From positions 8,411,001 through 8,475,000 of the forward strand of contig NC_134028.1 in the NCBI RefSeq assembly GCF_964204645.1: DNA of 64,000 bases, read 5' to 3'. Under the pieces are notes generated by a model. That model saw nothing but the letters and a program-made list of their open reading frames with translations. It was not told where the DNA came from and searched no databases. The position numbers and the translations under genes are program-made. Source of the DNA: Tubulanus polymorphus. Its lineage: Eukaryota > Nemertea > Palaeonemertea > Tubulaniformes > Tubulanidae. This document shows positions 1 to 10,799 of this stretch, piece by piece; position 1 is the first letter of the stretch; each line of letters starts with the position of its first letter.

Positions 1-57
<57 letters not shown>
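1..57. repeat. (TA)n microsatellite
   Basis: Uninterrupted TA dinucleotide run at the left edge; the true length extends outside the window. Confidence 0.95.
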
Positions 58-61
<4 letters not shown>

Positions 62-339
62 ACGACGGAATAAATTATTTTTTGCTATTAATTTCGTGTT
101 TTGTGCAATTGGCTTTGGGATGTTCGAGTTCACTATCAATTTCGTATCCGCGGGACGTATGTCACAGCTGATGAATTGAGTGCCATGCATACCCAACTAC
201 TGAAAAAATGAAAAATGTGGGTATGTGTTTCTAAGAAAGATCCCTGAATTGGCGATCGTCAACCATCTCTTCAGAAATACGTGATCCGATGTGACCCCAT
301 TCAATCTTGCAGACCAGCCAATACGCATTTGTTATGTGT

Positions 340-1175
340 AAAAGTTGGGCGAGGCGTTGTCACTATAATTGCTGGTGTCTTCATTACAAGCAAACATGAA
401 TTTCTGTAATTGTCGACTAATGAAATATTGACTTTGGAAGGTATTACGGGTGTACACATAAGTAGTCTGTGTGTAAATACGCATTTGTTTGATCGAGTAA
501 ATAAAACGAATTCTGATGAAGTATCAGGCAAATATTGCACGACATTATGAGATATTTGATTAGTTGACATTTCAGGATCGTAAGTGAGCTACTAGAATGG
601 ACCAACCGTTTGAGGATATCATGCTCCATTGTTAATCATACGGCATTTCTAAATTGTCTTTATACTTCGTGAAAGACGTTGCTCTGTTTGCAAAATACAT
701 TTTATACGCATATTCAATGGTTTTTTGCGGACAAACTTTAATCCTCGGGTTATGGGAACCTTGGTCCTCAGTTAAGAACCACACCAGTTACATTCACATA
801 AAGATATAGTCTATACTTTTTTGAATGAATTTGCTTCAACTCGTCGTATATGGGACTTATCGATCCGCACAGCTGTCATCAGAGATAATATTATGATTGG
901 GGATTTAACGGCGGAGTTCATGCCGCCAACGGGTGGATGGTTCATTATAGGCCTTCGTAGTAAAATCTACCATAAAATCATCGTTTGAATTTCAAATTCC
1001 TATCTAACTAATGACATGCTCTCCGATTCAAACTTCGATGTAAGTTATCGAGTCGGATCATAGACGGCAATATGAAAATATGTTTATCCCATGAAACGAG
1101 GGGTTATGTAATTTACGACTCGACGTGTATCTAAATGTGTATCTAAATGGCATTTTGTGTCTGAGTACATGAGCT
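340..1175. repeat. Left part of a segmentally duplicated block, no gene
   Basis: About 340-610 aligns by eye with 12740-12990; both share the stretch ending in 'gagatatttgattagttga'. The homology resumes after the LINE, at 5340-5460 versus 13400-13540. So the LINE at about 1180-5180 interrupts this copy of the block. Between 620 and 1175 the similarity fades and nothing coding is seen. Confidence 0.6.
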
Positions 1176-1181
1176 GTAAAC

Positions 1182-1730
1182 TTGCAGATTACACAAGGAA
1201 ACTTGGAGGTAAACGAGACTGTAAAATCAGCAATAGACAAAGAAATCCAAGATGTTCGATGTGAAATTTGGGAGACGGAAATCAGACGAAATAATATACT
1301 GATATATGGCTTACAGGAAGCAAGCGAGGAACAGGTGAAATTAAGGCGTAAAAAAGAGTGGCAAAATCTCTATGGATTTATCACCCAGGGCTTAGGTTTA
1401 ACAGATCTTCATAAACCTAAATTAGTGAACCGTGTAGGACGGTATGAGCAAAATAAATGTCGCCCACTTCGGGTAATACTAGCTACAGAACTCGATAAAG
1501 AATTGATCATAAACAGATTTATCGAATTAAGGAGAAATGGAGATCCATCTATTACAGGGGTATCTGTATCCAGCGATAGAACTATGAACCAAAGAAAACA
1601 CTATCAGAAATTAAGGGAAGAGCTGCAGGAAAGAACAAAAAATGGAGAACGAGGTCTTATCATTCGTGGGAATGATATAGTCAGTAGATTACCGCCGGCA
1701 TTTCGTCAAGCAAACCAAAACCAACCATAA
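1182..1730 (+). CDS. LINE ORF1 protein (RRM-like, nucleic-acid binding), probably 5'-incomplete
   Basis: This open frame of about 182 codons opens with a TTG; no upstream ATG is visible in frame, so its N-terminus is probably missing. It carries the ORF1p signature 'RRNNILIYGL' followed by an alternating basic/hydrophobic region with 'RVGRYEQNKCRPLRV', which resembles the RRM-type domain of LINE ORF1 proteins that coat element RNA. A stop at 1730 is followed 76 bases later by ORF2. No zinc knuckle is visible in the part present. Function is inferred from position and motif. Confidence 0.7.
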   Translation: MQITQGNLEVNETVKSAIDKEIQDVRCEIWETEIRRNNILIYGLQEASEEQVKLRRKKEWQNLYGFITQGLGLTDLHKPKLVNRVGRYEQNKCRPLRVILATELDKELIINRFIELRRNGDPSITGVSVSSDRTMNQRKHYQKLREELQERTKNGERGLIIRGNDIVSRLPPAFRQANQNQP

Positions 1731-1806
1731 GGACAATCAACCAGACAAATCACTGTCAAAAAAATTTTTAAGAAAAAATGATCAAAATCTGAAAAGTAAC
1801 CAATCA

Positions 1807-4800
1807 ATGTTAAAAAGTAATTGCAAATCGAATCAACAAAAACCAGGAAATTATGATAGGAGCCAATCATCAACTGAAATTACGAGAAAGAATCACGAAA
1901 GATCCAAATTACATAAGAATCAACAAAATAGATCAGCGAAAAAGAAATTATTAGTACCAAAACAATCACTCGATAATAATCGCAATAATCAACTGTCAAT
2001 GAATGTTGCATCTAGCAGACCGACACATAACCCTGCAGATGACAGTATATTATATGAAAATGAAGATAATCAAAAAGAATCACCAAAGAATGAAGGATAC
2101 AATAAAAACTCAAACAACTGTTATTACAGAAACCAAGAGAAAAATATTAAAGTTCTATATACTAATGCTGATAGCATGATGAATAAAAAACCTGAGTTGA
2201 GTGCCCTAAAGATCGAACACGATCCAGACATTATATGCATCACTGAAGCTAAACCGAAATATAGTACCTTAGCATATAACCCCAGTGATGTTATGTTCAA
2301 TGGTTGTGAAGAATATGAAACATTTACCAATATAGAGGAAGATGGAAGAGGAATCGCCGTTTTCATCCGATCTACTATGAAACCATGTAAACCGCCCGTG
2401 CGAGTTCTAGAGAGACTGAAGGCATCAATGACTAATGAAATAATTTGGGTAGAAATTCATCATACTTCTAACAAACGGCCTTTGCTCCTGGGATGCGCCT
2501 ATCGAAGCCCAAACAGCAGTCTGGTGAATAACAACCATTTCAGAGATATGATTATATCTTTAGGAACCTTAAAGGAATATCAAACTGTACTATGTGGTGA
2601 TTTCAATTTACCAGAAGTTAATTGGGAAACAAACCACTGTAGACAAGCAGACACTCATGTCTCCACAAAGCTATGGGAAGCAAGTAATGATGCATTTCTC
2701 GAACAACACGTCAAACACCCAACCAGATTTAGAGAAAACCAGGAACCCAGTTTGCTAGATCTACTATTCACTAATGACCAGGAAATAGTTCAGAAGGTTG
2801 ATTACATGGCTGCACTAGGAAAAAGTGACCACATCTGTCTAATGTTTAACCTGAATATACTACTCGAAAGAAATACAGCAATTAAGACCGAAAGGCGGAA
2901 CTACTATCGTGGTAACTACGACAATTTACGAAAAGAATTGAATAACAATCTCAAAAAAGAATCCCTCCTTCAACTGGATATGGAGTCATGTTGGCAAAGT
3001 ATTAAAGAAAATATCCTTAAAGCAGAAAGAACACATGTTCCTCTTTATCAAGCACCACGATGGAAAAGGCACTCCCCACTATGGATGAATAGAAAAGCAA
3101 TGTCAAAAGTTAGAAAGAAACACGAAGCCTGGAAGCGGTATCTCAGGACAAAAGATGGAGAAGATTACAGGAAATTTCAAGTAGCTAGGAATCTAGCAAA
3201 AAAGGAAACAAGAAATGCAATCAAGAACTATGAAAAGAAACTATCCCAAGAGGTAAAAACAAATCCGAAAGCGTTTTGGAGATATTGCCGCAGTAAGACA
3301 TCACCAAAAGGAAGTATACCAGACTTACAAAAGAATGGCACATCCATTTCTGAGGACATTACCAAGGCCAACACCTTCAATGAATACTTTGCAAGTGTAT
3401 TTACAGAAGAGGATACCTCACACATACCAGAACCCAATGCACAAATAAATGAAATTCCTGAAATACATGACATTGAGATCACTCCCGTACTGATTGCAAA
3501 CAAGCTGAAAGGTCTGAATGAAAATAAAAGCATGGGACCTGACTTATTGCATCCGAAAATTTTGAAGGAAGCAGCAGACGAGCTCGCAGAACCACTGAGC
3601 ATTCTCTTCAGGAAAACCTTAGAAGAAGAAAAATTACCTACATCATGGAAAGAAGCTAATGTAACGCCTATCCACAAGAAGGGCCCAAAAAATATTGTGG
3701 AGAATTATAGACCAATTAGCCTGACTAGTATTGTATGTAAAGTCCTGGAATCCATTGTAAGAGATAACATCATGAGTCACCTAATTACTAATGGAGTTTT
3801 AACAGATGCCCAACATGGATTCGTACAGGGTAGATCTACGCTCACACAATTACTGAAATCAATGGATGATTGGACACAAGCCCTAGAAATAAAAAAATCC
3901 ATTGACGTAATTTTTTTGGACTTTCAAAAAGCGTTTGACACAGTGCCCCACAAACGACTTCTAAAGAAAATTGAAAATTGTGGTATCACAGGTAAAGCCT
4001 TGAAATGGATTGAAGACTTCCTAAGTGAAAGGAACCAAGTGGTTAATATAAATGGTGCGACATCCACATCTAAACCAGTGATAAGTGGTGTACCGCAGGG
4101 CAGCGTGCTGGGTCCTTTATTGTTTGCCATTTACATCAACGACCTCCCTGATGAAATTCAAAGTTATATTCTCATGTATGCTGACGATACAAAAATTTAT
4201 AGAATCGTACACAGCATCCAAGATCAACACAGACTTCAGGAGGATCTGGACAAACTATCAGACTGGGCAAAGAAGTGGCAAATGACTTTTCACCCAGACA
4301 AATGCGTGGTGATGCACATAGGAAAAAATAGACAACATTTTCAGTATACTATGGATGCAGGAAACAGAAGACACGAATTGAAGGCGGTCCCAGAGGAGAA
4401 AGATTTGGGAATAATTGTTGATGATAATCTCACCTTTCAGGCACAGTACTCCACGACAATGAATAAATGTAACAAGATCCTAGGAATGATCAAAAGATCA
4501 TTTGAACGTTTAGATGAAAGAACATTCAGTCTTGTCTACAAAGCATTAGTAAGACCAATTGTGGAGTATGCTATCCCCGCATACAACCCACACCTACTAA
4601 AAGATGTAGACAATTACGAAAAAATTCAGCGACGAGCAACCAAATTAGTACCACATCTGTACGATTTACCATACCACGAAAGACTAAAACAACTAAAGCT
4701 TCCATCGTTGAGCTATCGAAGAGCAAGAGGAGATATGATAACTGTCTACAATCTGGTTCATAACAACTACCGCGCTGGAGACTCCTTAGTGCCACGAGAT

Positions 4801-5016
4801 CAACGAAGAGTGAATCTAAGAGGACACTCTCTGAAGATCCAAAAACAGAGAGCTAAGAAGGATATCAGGAAATACTCCTTCCGTCACAGAGTGGTGAACA
4901 ACTGGAACTCGCTCACGGAAGATATAGTGAATGCTCCATCTACAAATGCTTTCAAATTACGTCTCGATAAACACTGGCAAGAAAAGCATTTCCTACTACG
5001 GGTCGAGCACTACTAA
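1807..5016 (+). CDS. LINE ORF2: AP endonuclease plus reverse transcriptase
   Basis: A 1069-residue uninterrupted reading frame starts at ATG 1807. Residues 1-110 are a polar Lys/Asn/Gln-rich leader. From about residue 114 an exonuclease-endonuclease-phosphatase domain begins with 'KVLYTNADSM', and continues with the 'CGDFNLPEVNW' and 'GKSDHICL' metal-site blocks. The reverse transcriptase follows from about residue 580 ('GPDLLHPKILKEAADELAEP', 'VTPIHKKG', 'FLDFQKAFDTVPH', 'SGVPQGSVLGPLLF') with the catalytic YADD at 791-794. A C-terminal thumb/connector contains 'RPIVEYAIPAYNP'. No RNase H is recognised. The lack of any stop or frameshift over 3.2 kb suggests a young copy. Confidence 0.93.
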   Translation: MLKSNCKSNQQKPGNYDRSQSSTEITRKNHERSKLHKNQQNRSAKKKLLVPKQSLDNNRNNQLSMNVASSRPTHNPADDSILYENEDNQKESPKNEGYNKNSNNCYYRNQEKNIKVLYTNADSMMNKKPELSALKIEHDPDIICITEAKPKYSTLAYNPSDVMFNGCEEYETFTNIEEDGRGIAVFIRSTMKPCKPPVRVLERLKASMTNEIIWVEIHHTSNKRPLLLGCAYRSPNSSLVNNNHFRDMIISLGTLKEYQTVLCGDFNLPEVNWETNHCRQADTHVSTKLWEASNDAFLEQHVKHPTRFRENQEPSLLDLLFTNDQEIVQKVDYMAALGKSDHICLMFNLNILLERNTAIKTERRNYYRGNYDNLRKELNNNLKKESLLQLDMESCWQSIKENILKAERTHVPLYQAPRWKRHSPLWMNRKAMSKVRKKHEAWKRYLRTKDGEDYRKFQVARNLAKKETRNAIKNYEKKLSQEVKTNPKAFWRYCRSKTSPKGSIPDLQKNGTSISEDITKANTFNEYFASVFTEEDTSHIPEPNAQINEIPEIHDIEITPVLIANKLKGLNENKSMGPDLLHPKILKEAADELAEPLSILFRKTLEEEKLPTSWKEANVTPIHKKGPKNIVENYRPISLTSIVCKVLESIVRDNIMSHLITNGVLTDAQHGFVQGRSTLTQLLKSMDDWTQALEIKKSIDVIFLDFQKAFDTVPHKRLLKKIENCGITGKALKWIEDFLSERNQVVNINGATSTSKPVISGVPQGSVLGPLLFAIYINDLPDEIQSYILMYADDTKIYRIVHSIQDQHRLQEDLDKLSDWAKKWQMTFHPDKCVVMHIGKNRQHFQYTMDAGNRRHELKAVPEEKDLGIIVDDNLTFQAQYSTTMNKCNKILGMIKRSFERLDERTFSLVYKALVRPIVEYAIPAYNPHLLKDVDNYEKIQRRATKLVPHLYDLPYHERLKQLKLPSLSYRRARGDMITVYNLVHNNYRAGDSLVPRDQRRVNLRGHSLKIQKQRAKKDIRKYSFRHRVVNNWNSLTEDIVNAPSTNAFKLRLDKHWQEKHFLLRVEHY

Positions 5017-5180
5017 CTTGGACCTGAATGTTATCGGAATTCACGGATGTTGTTATGTTTTCCGCTATTACCAAAGTGCTGGCAATACCTGGCAACTTAA
5101 GCGAAACACCGAGGCAGTCAAATTTATAGGCCAATAGGCCTTCTTCAATGACTGCGAAAACGATACGATACGATACGATG

Positions 5181-6290
5181 ATAATGTACATGTATACAAA
5201 TAGTGCTAGTAATTTAGCCTTCTTTTAATGTTCATGCGATGATCACGCGCGCTTTAGGTAATAAAATATACATGTATGTTTGATATCACGAATCAATGAT
5301 TGATGTCGTCAGTTATCAGATTCGCTCACGTAGACATGAGCGATACTTCAACCTTATTAGATTGGGTCAGATTTTTTTTAACGTGTTGTGCGAATATTAA
5401 GGACTTAGCTCCGTACATTAGCTCTGTATATTAAATATGCAATTGTGAGGATCCATAACTCAAAACTAAAAAATGATTGACTTTACGTTCACAACAAAAC
5501 ATCGGAGAACAAAACAACGTAGAATAACGCAGACGCAGAACACACGGGTGTTAGTGAATCCAGACAGCGCAAGAGCGGCACTGTAGCACGATTCTATTTG
5601 GACATCTAGTGTCGCTGAGATGGCAGAGACACAGACGTGGAGTCTCTTAAAACTCATCCCCTTAATATATACATGTATACACTGCTCCACCAAAAAAGTT
5701 CCCCCTCATTATTCTACTATTCCAATACAAATCACGTTCTTACGTTCTTCTTCTTCTTCAAAAATCAGCAGCCAGTCAAATAGGGGATTGCCGTAGCCGG
5801 CCAAATAAATATGAATAAAAAGGTGCGTGTTCACTGCAGGCCCGTAGCCAGGGGAGTTCGTCCGTTCGAACGAACGCCACTTTTTAGAAAGTGCCCTTCA
5901 CATTTTCATTAGAATTTTATCTTTTATTCAAATGGTGACATTTTCTGGTAACATTATAAAACGAATGACCTAGCAATATTGAGACACCATATGATGCCAA
6001 TGACGGAAATTTGAGTCTGAGTAAAATATTCACTATAGATGCTACGGGAAGAGTTTTTAAAAGTGGGAGGCCGATAGCAAGCCATCTGCGGCGCTTGCTT
6101 TTCAAACATACAGAATATGTCAAAAGTACGATCCCTTTTTGTAATTCAAGAACGCCCCTTTCAAAATCCTGGCTACGGGCTTGCCCATCCACGTTCGAAT
6201 TCAGTGATTACGGCAAATATGAAGTAACCAATATTTTAGATAATATTTACTTTTCCGTGGAACTGGGTGCGGCAACGAGCATGTATTATT
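5181..6290. repeat. Duplicated, gene-free block with a possible decayed GPx 3'-UTR relic
   Basis: 5340-5460 continues the block shared with 13400-13540. At 5470-5565 there is a shortened match to the region just beyond the SECIS of the GPx genes (fragments such as 'tgattgactt', 'aacaaaacaacg' and 'gaacacacgg'), with the SECIS missing. From about 5585 the sequence matches 17440-17760, the region upstream of the second nucleoredoxin-like exon copy. It therefore looks like a deletion junction between two duplicated units. The relic interpretation is weak. Confidence 0.35.
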
Positions 6291-6297
6291 TATAATT

Positions 6298-6304
6298 GTC
6301 AAAC
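6298..6304. other. Empty target site GTCAAAC of a palindromic insert
   Basis: In the paralogous copy at 17.8 kb this heptamer is present twice, flanking a 35-bp palindrome. Here it occurs once in the same sequence context (upstream 'gaactgggtgcggcaacga', downstream 'cagattagg' versus 'cagactaat'). It is the pre-insertion state. Confidence 0.8.
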
Positions 6305-6430
6305 AGATTAGGAAACTCGTGCGTGGAGTTACGGCGAGTGACGGATGCATCGTGACTTCAATCAAATTACTCTGACATCTGCACGAGTCGTATATTCTTC
6401 ACAACATACACGGTCCTGTACAAACACGAT

Positions 6431-6518
6431 ATGGAAAGTCTATTGGGCAAAGAAGTTACTGACAAAGCCGGTGAAAAAGTACCCGTATCTCTGCTAAGCG
6501 GCAAAGGAAAATATATAG
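6431..6518 (+). pseudogene. Orphan duplicate of nucleoredoxin-like exon 1 (copy 1)
   Basis: ATG at 6431 opens 29 intact codons plus one base that end at an AG|GCAAGT donor, giving a protein start MESLLGKEVTDKAG. This matches exon 1 of the complete gene at 29490 codon for codon, with a few substitutions and no stop. About 80 bases of upstream sequence ('ctctgacatctgcacgag', 'acatacacggtcctgtac') are conserved too, so the 5' UTR or promoter came with it. No exon 2 or 3 is found before the next gene unit. It is either a dead fragment of the segmental duplication or an alternative first exon of the gene 23 kb downstream; the first is more likely. Confidence 0.6.
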
Positions 6519-6760
6519 GCAAGTGAAATAAAGTATACATTGTATTTTGCCCATGTAGAATTTTTTTATATCTCTTTCTATTCTAGAAGCCCGGATCGGC
6601 CGGATTATAGATACTGTAAAACACTGTCATTTTCCCGGCTTAAATACAAGGGCGCAGATAAATATTTGAATAATAGCGGATGAATGAATCATTCAACTAG
6701 AATGTAAATTCGCAATGTTTTTGGCTCATGGCAGTTCTGTACGTAGGTCTAGTATATATA

Positions 6761-7148
6761 AGTAGTAGTAGTAGTTTATTCCTTATCAAAGTGTGTACTA
6801 CACTTGTATGGCAGATAATCAAAATTACAAATCTTAACAAAGTGATTTAATACAAAATTACATGTTGAAAAAACAGAAATATCAAGTTGATGGGGTAGCT
6901 ATATTTACTCGGTTTCGTCGCCTCGAAGCATTCTCCGTCTTCTGAACATTGAAATCAAATATCTTCCAACAGATCTAACAGATCTCGGATTTAATTAGCA
7001 GTTAAAAGTTGAATAAATTTTGCCATGCTAGGATGCGTTCTAAAATAACGAGGTAAGAGATTACTTTGAAGCGAGTTGTATGAGGGACAGGACATGAGAA
7101 CGTGATATTCGTCCTCAATTTCGTTAGTGGAACAAGTTGTACACATGC

Positions 7149-7153
<5 letters not shown>
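6761..7153 (-). mobile_element. LINE 3' fragment, truncated by a microsatellite
   Basis: Read on the minus strand, about 7153-6991 encodes a typical non-LTR ORF2 tail: 'CTTCSTNEIEDEYHVLMSCP' (zinc-knuckle type CxxC...H...C), followed by 'LPRYFRTHPSMAKFIQLLTA' and a stop. A non-coding 3' end with ACT trinucleotide repeats follows at 6761-6775. The 5' side runs straight into the CT/CCCT tract at 7150. It is a dead 3' remnant of a family different from the 1.2-5.2 kb element. Confidence 0.7.
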
Positions 7154-7716
<563 letters not shown>

Positions 7717-8040
7717 CACATTTTTATATCGTATCGTATGTTTTCACAACCAACGAGAGGCAATTCTAATGATCAATGTTTAGAAAAATAGTACAATTAC
7801 TATGAAATTGTTGGATAAATTTACTTACTGTATGTTAATAAACTATCATTGGTGTTTAAGAATGACTATTAAGTCAGTAAATTTACTATATGTAGTAATC
7901 TTACTACACATGTCGGTCAACTTTCCTGCCAATTTTTTTGGGTAAATTTACTAATTTATTCTTAACAGTGACATGAGATAATGAGGAGCTTGAATGTATT
8001 TAACTCAGAAGAGGAAATAACGCGAAAAAAATTATATAAC
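7717..8040. other. Intergenic, nothing recognised
   Basis: AT-rich spacer between the microsatellite and the 3' end of GPx A. Short ORFs here are not supported. Homology to the GPx C and D 3' flanks begins at about 7985 ('gagcttgaatgta'). Confidence 0.5.
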
Positions 8041-8046
8041 TTTATT
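8041..8046 (-). terminator. Poly(A) signal AATAAA of GPx A
   Basis: AATAAA on the minus strand about 170 bases beyond the SECIS core. The same motif occupies an equivalent place in GPx B and D. Confidence 0.55.
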
Positions 8047-8204
8047 TTTTTCCGATCAATAACTGGATTACATTCGTTTTTAGAACATTTACGTTTGATT
8101 ATTTTGAAATCGAAGAAAAACAACGCCTTGCGAAATAACGCGCCGAACACATGGCCGTTTGTGAAACGTAAATTCTGTGAATCAATGCACTGAAATTCAC
8201 GAAA

Positions 8205-8270
8205 TTCTGTTCCATAATCAGAATAAAGTCTCGCTATGTTTCGACAATATTCTTCACAAATAAACGTCCA
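8205..8270 (-). promoter_or_regulatory. SECIS element of GPx A
   Basis: On the minus strand the core runs from GTGA (8257-8254) to TGAT (8220-8217). Between them GAATA pairs with TATTC and GTC with GAC across a U-U/U-U mismatch. The apical loop is GAAACATAGCGA, carrying the unpaired A run expected of a SECIS. The non-Watson-Crick quartet GUGA/UGAU and the 11-base spacing to the AA fit the eukaryotic SECIS consensus. The 41-base core is the same length in all four GPx genes. It would recruit SBP2/eEFSec for UGA decoding. Confidence 0.85.
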
Positions 8271-8863
8271 AAATGTTTCGTCGATATTTCATTATCGTTA
8301 GAATTCGTCGATTTTATATCAATCAAAAGAAATGGTTGTCATTATTAAACAACATTTATTAGAATCGTATATTCTTTACTGAAATAGCATGTGCAAATTC
8401 CAACTAGTATACATTTCTTAGGCGAGAAAACTTAAGTCCGGCTGAAGGGAAGATTAATCGAAGAATAACTATCATCGAAACGATAGTTGTGGAACTTTCA
8501 TACCTGACCTTTTCTTCCGAGCACACAATAGCAACTATAAACTTGTGTAACATGTTCTAACTATCTCGAAACAATGGTGTCTGAGGTAAACTTCGAAAAG
8601 ATGATTAAACTATGATTATTCTTGCCGTCATTAAGGGGTGTCCGCTATCCATGACATGCAAAATAGGCTCGCCGCCGCAAATGGCATAACGTGCCTAGGA
8701 CCTTTATTCGCAGGTTAAGCAGTTATTTTTGGTCGAGGGTCTTCGCCCTCACCGGCGCCTGCAGCGAACGGCATTATATATTTTCTAGTATGAGAATTTT
8801 TAAATTTGCAAATGCTAATTCTATGATTTATACATACATATGATTATCCAATACCAATACCGT

Positions 8864-10679
8864 TTAGTTGTGTCTTTTTTTCGGATGAGAAATTTTGTTC
8901 AGTTCGGTTCTGAATATTTCTGCATCCGGGGCGACAGTCGGATTCAGCCTTGCGATTGGTTTCCCGTTTTTATCGATGAAGAACTTCTCGAAATTCCACG
9001 TGATGTCGGTCGTTTTGATCGGCTGCCAAAACAACTCTTTCGGGTTTCCGATCAAATCTATTGGATTGGGACAAAGCTCCTGCAAATACAGAATTCATCA
9101 TGTAGTAAGGAGAAGCAGTTTTCAAAAGCACTTGGGCAAATGTTGAAAATGAAATCTTGATATTCTCCGTAAAATGAGGATATTTCATCGACACATTTGA
9201 GTCTGTATAAAAAAAGTCTGCCGAAAGTGTTGAGTATGCCGAAAAACGGAGAACCGAAAAATACTCATTGAAAATTAACTAATTTTAACTCAAAGTTAAC
9301 TCTAACTCATAACTGTGGAACTGGGTCCATAACAGGACCCGGAACCACAGACTCAGAGTTAACTCATCAAAACTGAACTAGTTTTAACCAATAGTTAACT
9401 CTCACTCACAGCTGTGAAACATAATGCCAATTGTGAACCAAATTACTTTAACCTTCGGATTGGTAGACGCCGTAGGTTACTAAATTGTGTGTAAACAAAT
9501 TGTACAATTAGTATATCATGGCTTTAGATATTCAATTAATCTGTTATATAATAACTCGTTCGTTTTTAACACGCTGCATTTTAAAACATACCTGCACGAG
9601 TAAATACTGAACCAGTAAATATAATGCGACAAATCCTACGTATCATACATGGAATGATAGGATGTAATATTGTATGGATTGACTGACATAAATTGAATTA
9701 GTATTACCATAATAACTTTAGGCTAACCCATTTTCAATCGAATAATTTTTACAAAACGCGTAATTAACTGTCTCGCAATTTCCGTTTCTTCAAATATCTA
9801 CTTCAATAAGATCAACTCACCTTTAAATATGTAAAAAGCGCCTGCTCCTTCGGTCCGTTGACTTCAACTTTACCAGAAAAATATATATTTTTATCTACTT
9901 TAAAGTTGTGACCGGGTCGAACGTGTTTGATACCGTTAAACAACTCGTATTCGTTAGCTGCCGGTTCCTGGTGTCCAAACTGGTCACATGGGACACCCAA
10001 AACGTGTACGTCGTCGTATTCAGGAAGAAGTGCATTGAAACCCTTGTAATTACGAACAGTCAAACCTGAAACGTTTAGTGGAAAGCATTACATTTAACCA
10101 TGAGAACATATTTTTTCCTCATTGTGATAGTTAGGTAGAATTTCGCGCTAAATACTGTGTTCGTAATCTTTTGAAATGTATGAAAGTATAGCCAATTTAA
10201 AAAGGCCTATGTGGATGCATTGCCGGTGTCATCTCACCCCAGGCGCAGTAGAGCCAAATATAACTAGACAAGGTTTCCATTTTACGACCGAAAGAATGCG
10301 TATATAAACATATAGCCCAGTACCATATATATATGGTACTAGGCTATTAGAGCTTATTGAATGAATCCCAAGTATCCATTCCGTCATTGAAGTATACATC
10401 ATTACGAAGGGTCTCCTAGATAAGGCTATATCAAACTACGATGTGTTCGAAATGGGTTTTGACAATGTACGTATCTTTCTTACCTCAAAAGGTCGCTACG
10501 TTCGTGATTATCAGTGGCTTTCCTTCGAATACGCTTAAAGAGAAGTTTTCTTTCGGATTTTCTAACTTCGGCAGTGAATATTGGTAGATATTATCGGTTG
10601 AAGAACCGCAATAGGATACATCACCGTAGACCAGCCCTATCAGCATCGATACGAGCACGGCCTCCCTTGAAACACCCAT
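8864..10679 (-). CDS. Secreted selenocysteine glutathione peroxidase (GPx3-like), copy A
   Basis: Three coding exons: 10679-10484, 10065-9821 and 9079-8864 (218 residues). The product reduces hydroperoxides with glutathione or another thiol, probably outside the cell: residues 1-20 form a signal peptide ([20 protein letters not shown]). Exon 1 ends ...NVATF-UGA-G, so selenocysteine is residue 65 and the UGA sits one base before the splice donor GTAAG. Exon 2 restores GLT after it. The catalytic tetrad is complete: U65, Q94 (in PCDQFGHQE, where the usual N is D), W175 and N176 (WNFEKF). The start was chosen at the ATG before the hydrophobic segment; an in-frame upstream extension exists but lacks family similarity. 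Introns are phase 1 and phase 0, as in the other three copies. Confidence 0.93.
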
Positions 10680-10799
10680 CGTGACTAACTGAGCTTGCTC
10701 GTCCGAACAACACTCTCTGCTGTTGACTTCTACTACAATATGGTCACTGAAAAATGAAGAGCCAGATGTTTCCAGCGCGACATCGATTGCCGTACGCAA

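Larger units (their letters stand above)
1182..5180 (+). mobile_element. Non-LTR retrotransposon (LINE, CR1/L2/Rex-like group) with two open ORFs
   Basis: The element reads on the plus strand and contains an ORF1 (1182-1730) and an uninterrupted ORF2 (1807-5016) with endonuclease and reverse-transcriptase domains. Its 3' end is a short tandem tail of CGATA units at about 5161-5179, not a poly(A), which is typical of CR1/L2-like elements. The left end is not certain: ORF1 has no ATG at its beginning, so the copy is probably 5'-truncated. It splits a duplicated block whose uninterrupted partner lies at 12.7-13.5 kb, so it inserted after or independently of that duplication. The clade assignment is an inference from motif style (NADS start of the endonuclease, YADD reverse transcriptase). 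Confidence 0.85.

Noticed and set aside
3228-3677. 149-codon ORF antisense to LINE ORF2
   Set aside because: A shadow of the reverse-transcriptase frame; no independent similarity.
8571-8660. AATGACG...TTCGAAG in the GPx A 3' UTR as a SECIS candidate
   Set aside because: The ATGA is lost in copy D and the 3' GA is lost in copy C, so it is not conserved; the 41-base block farther downstream fits in all four copies.
9305-9420. Inverted motif 'ctgtggaactgggtcc'/'ggacccggaaccacag' with ACTCATA/ACTCAGA flanks
   Set aside because: The flank similarity is part of a wider imperfect direct repeat of 'ttaactct(c)actca', so insertion cannot be argued.
10310-10343. Palindrome around 'agtaccatatatatatggtact' in GPx A intron 1
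   Set aside because: Good inverted repeat but no flanking 7-bp direct repeat at any boundary tried; not counted with the inserted hairpins.
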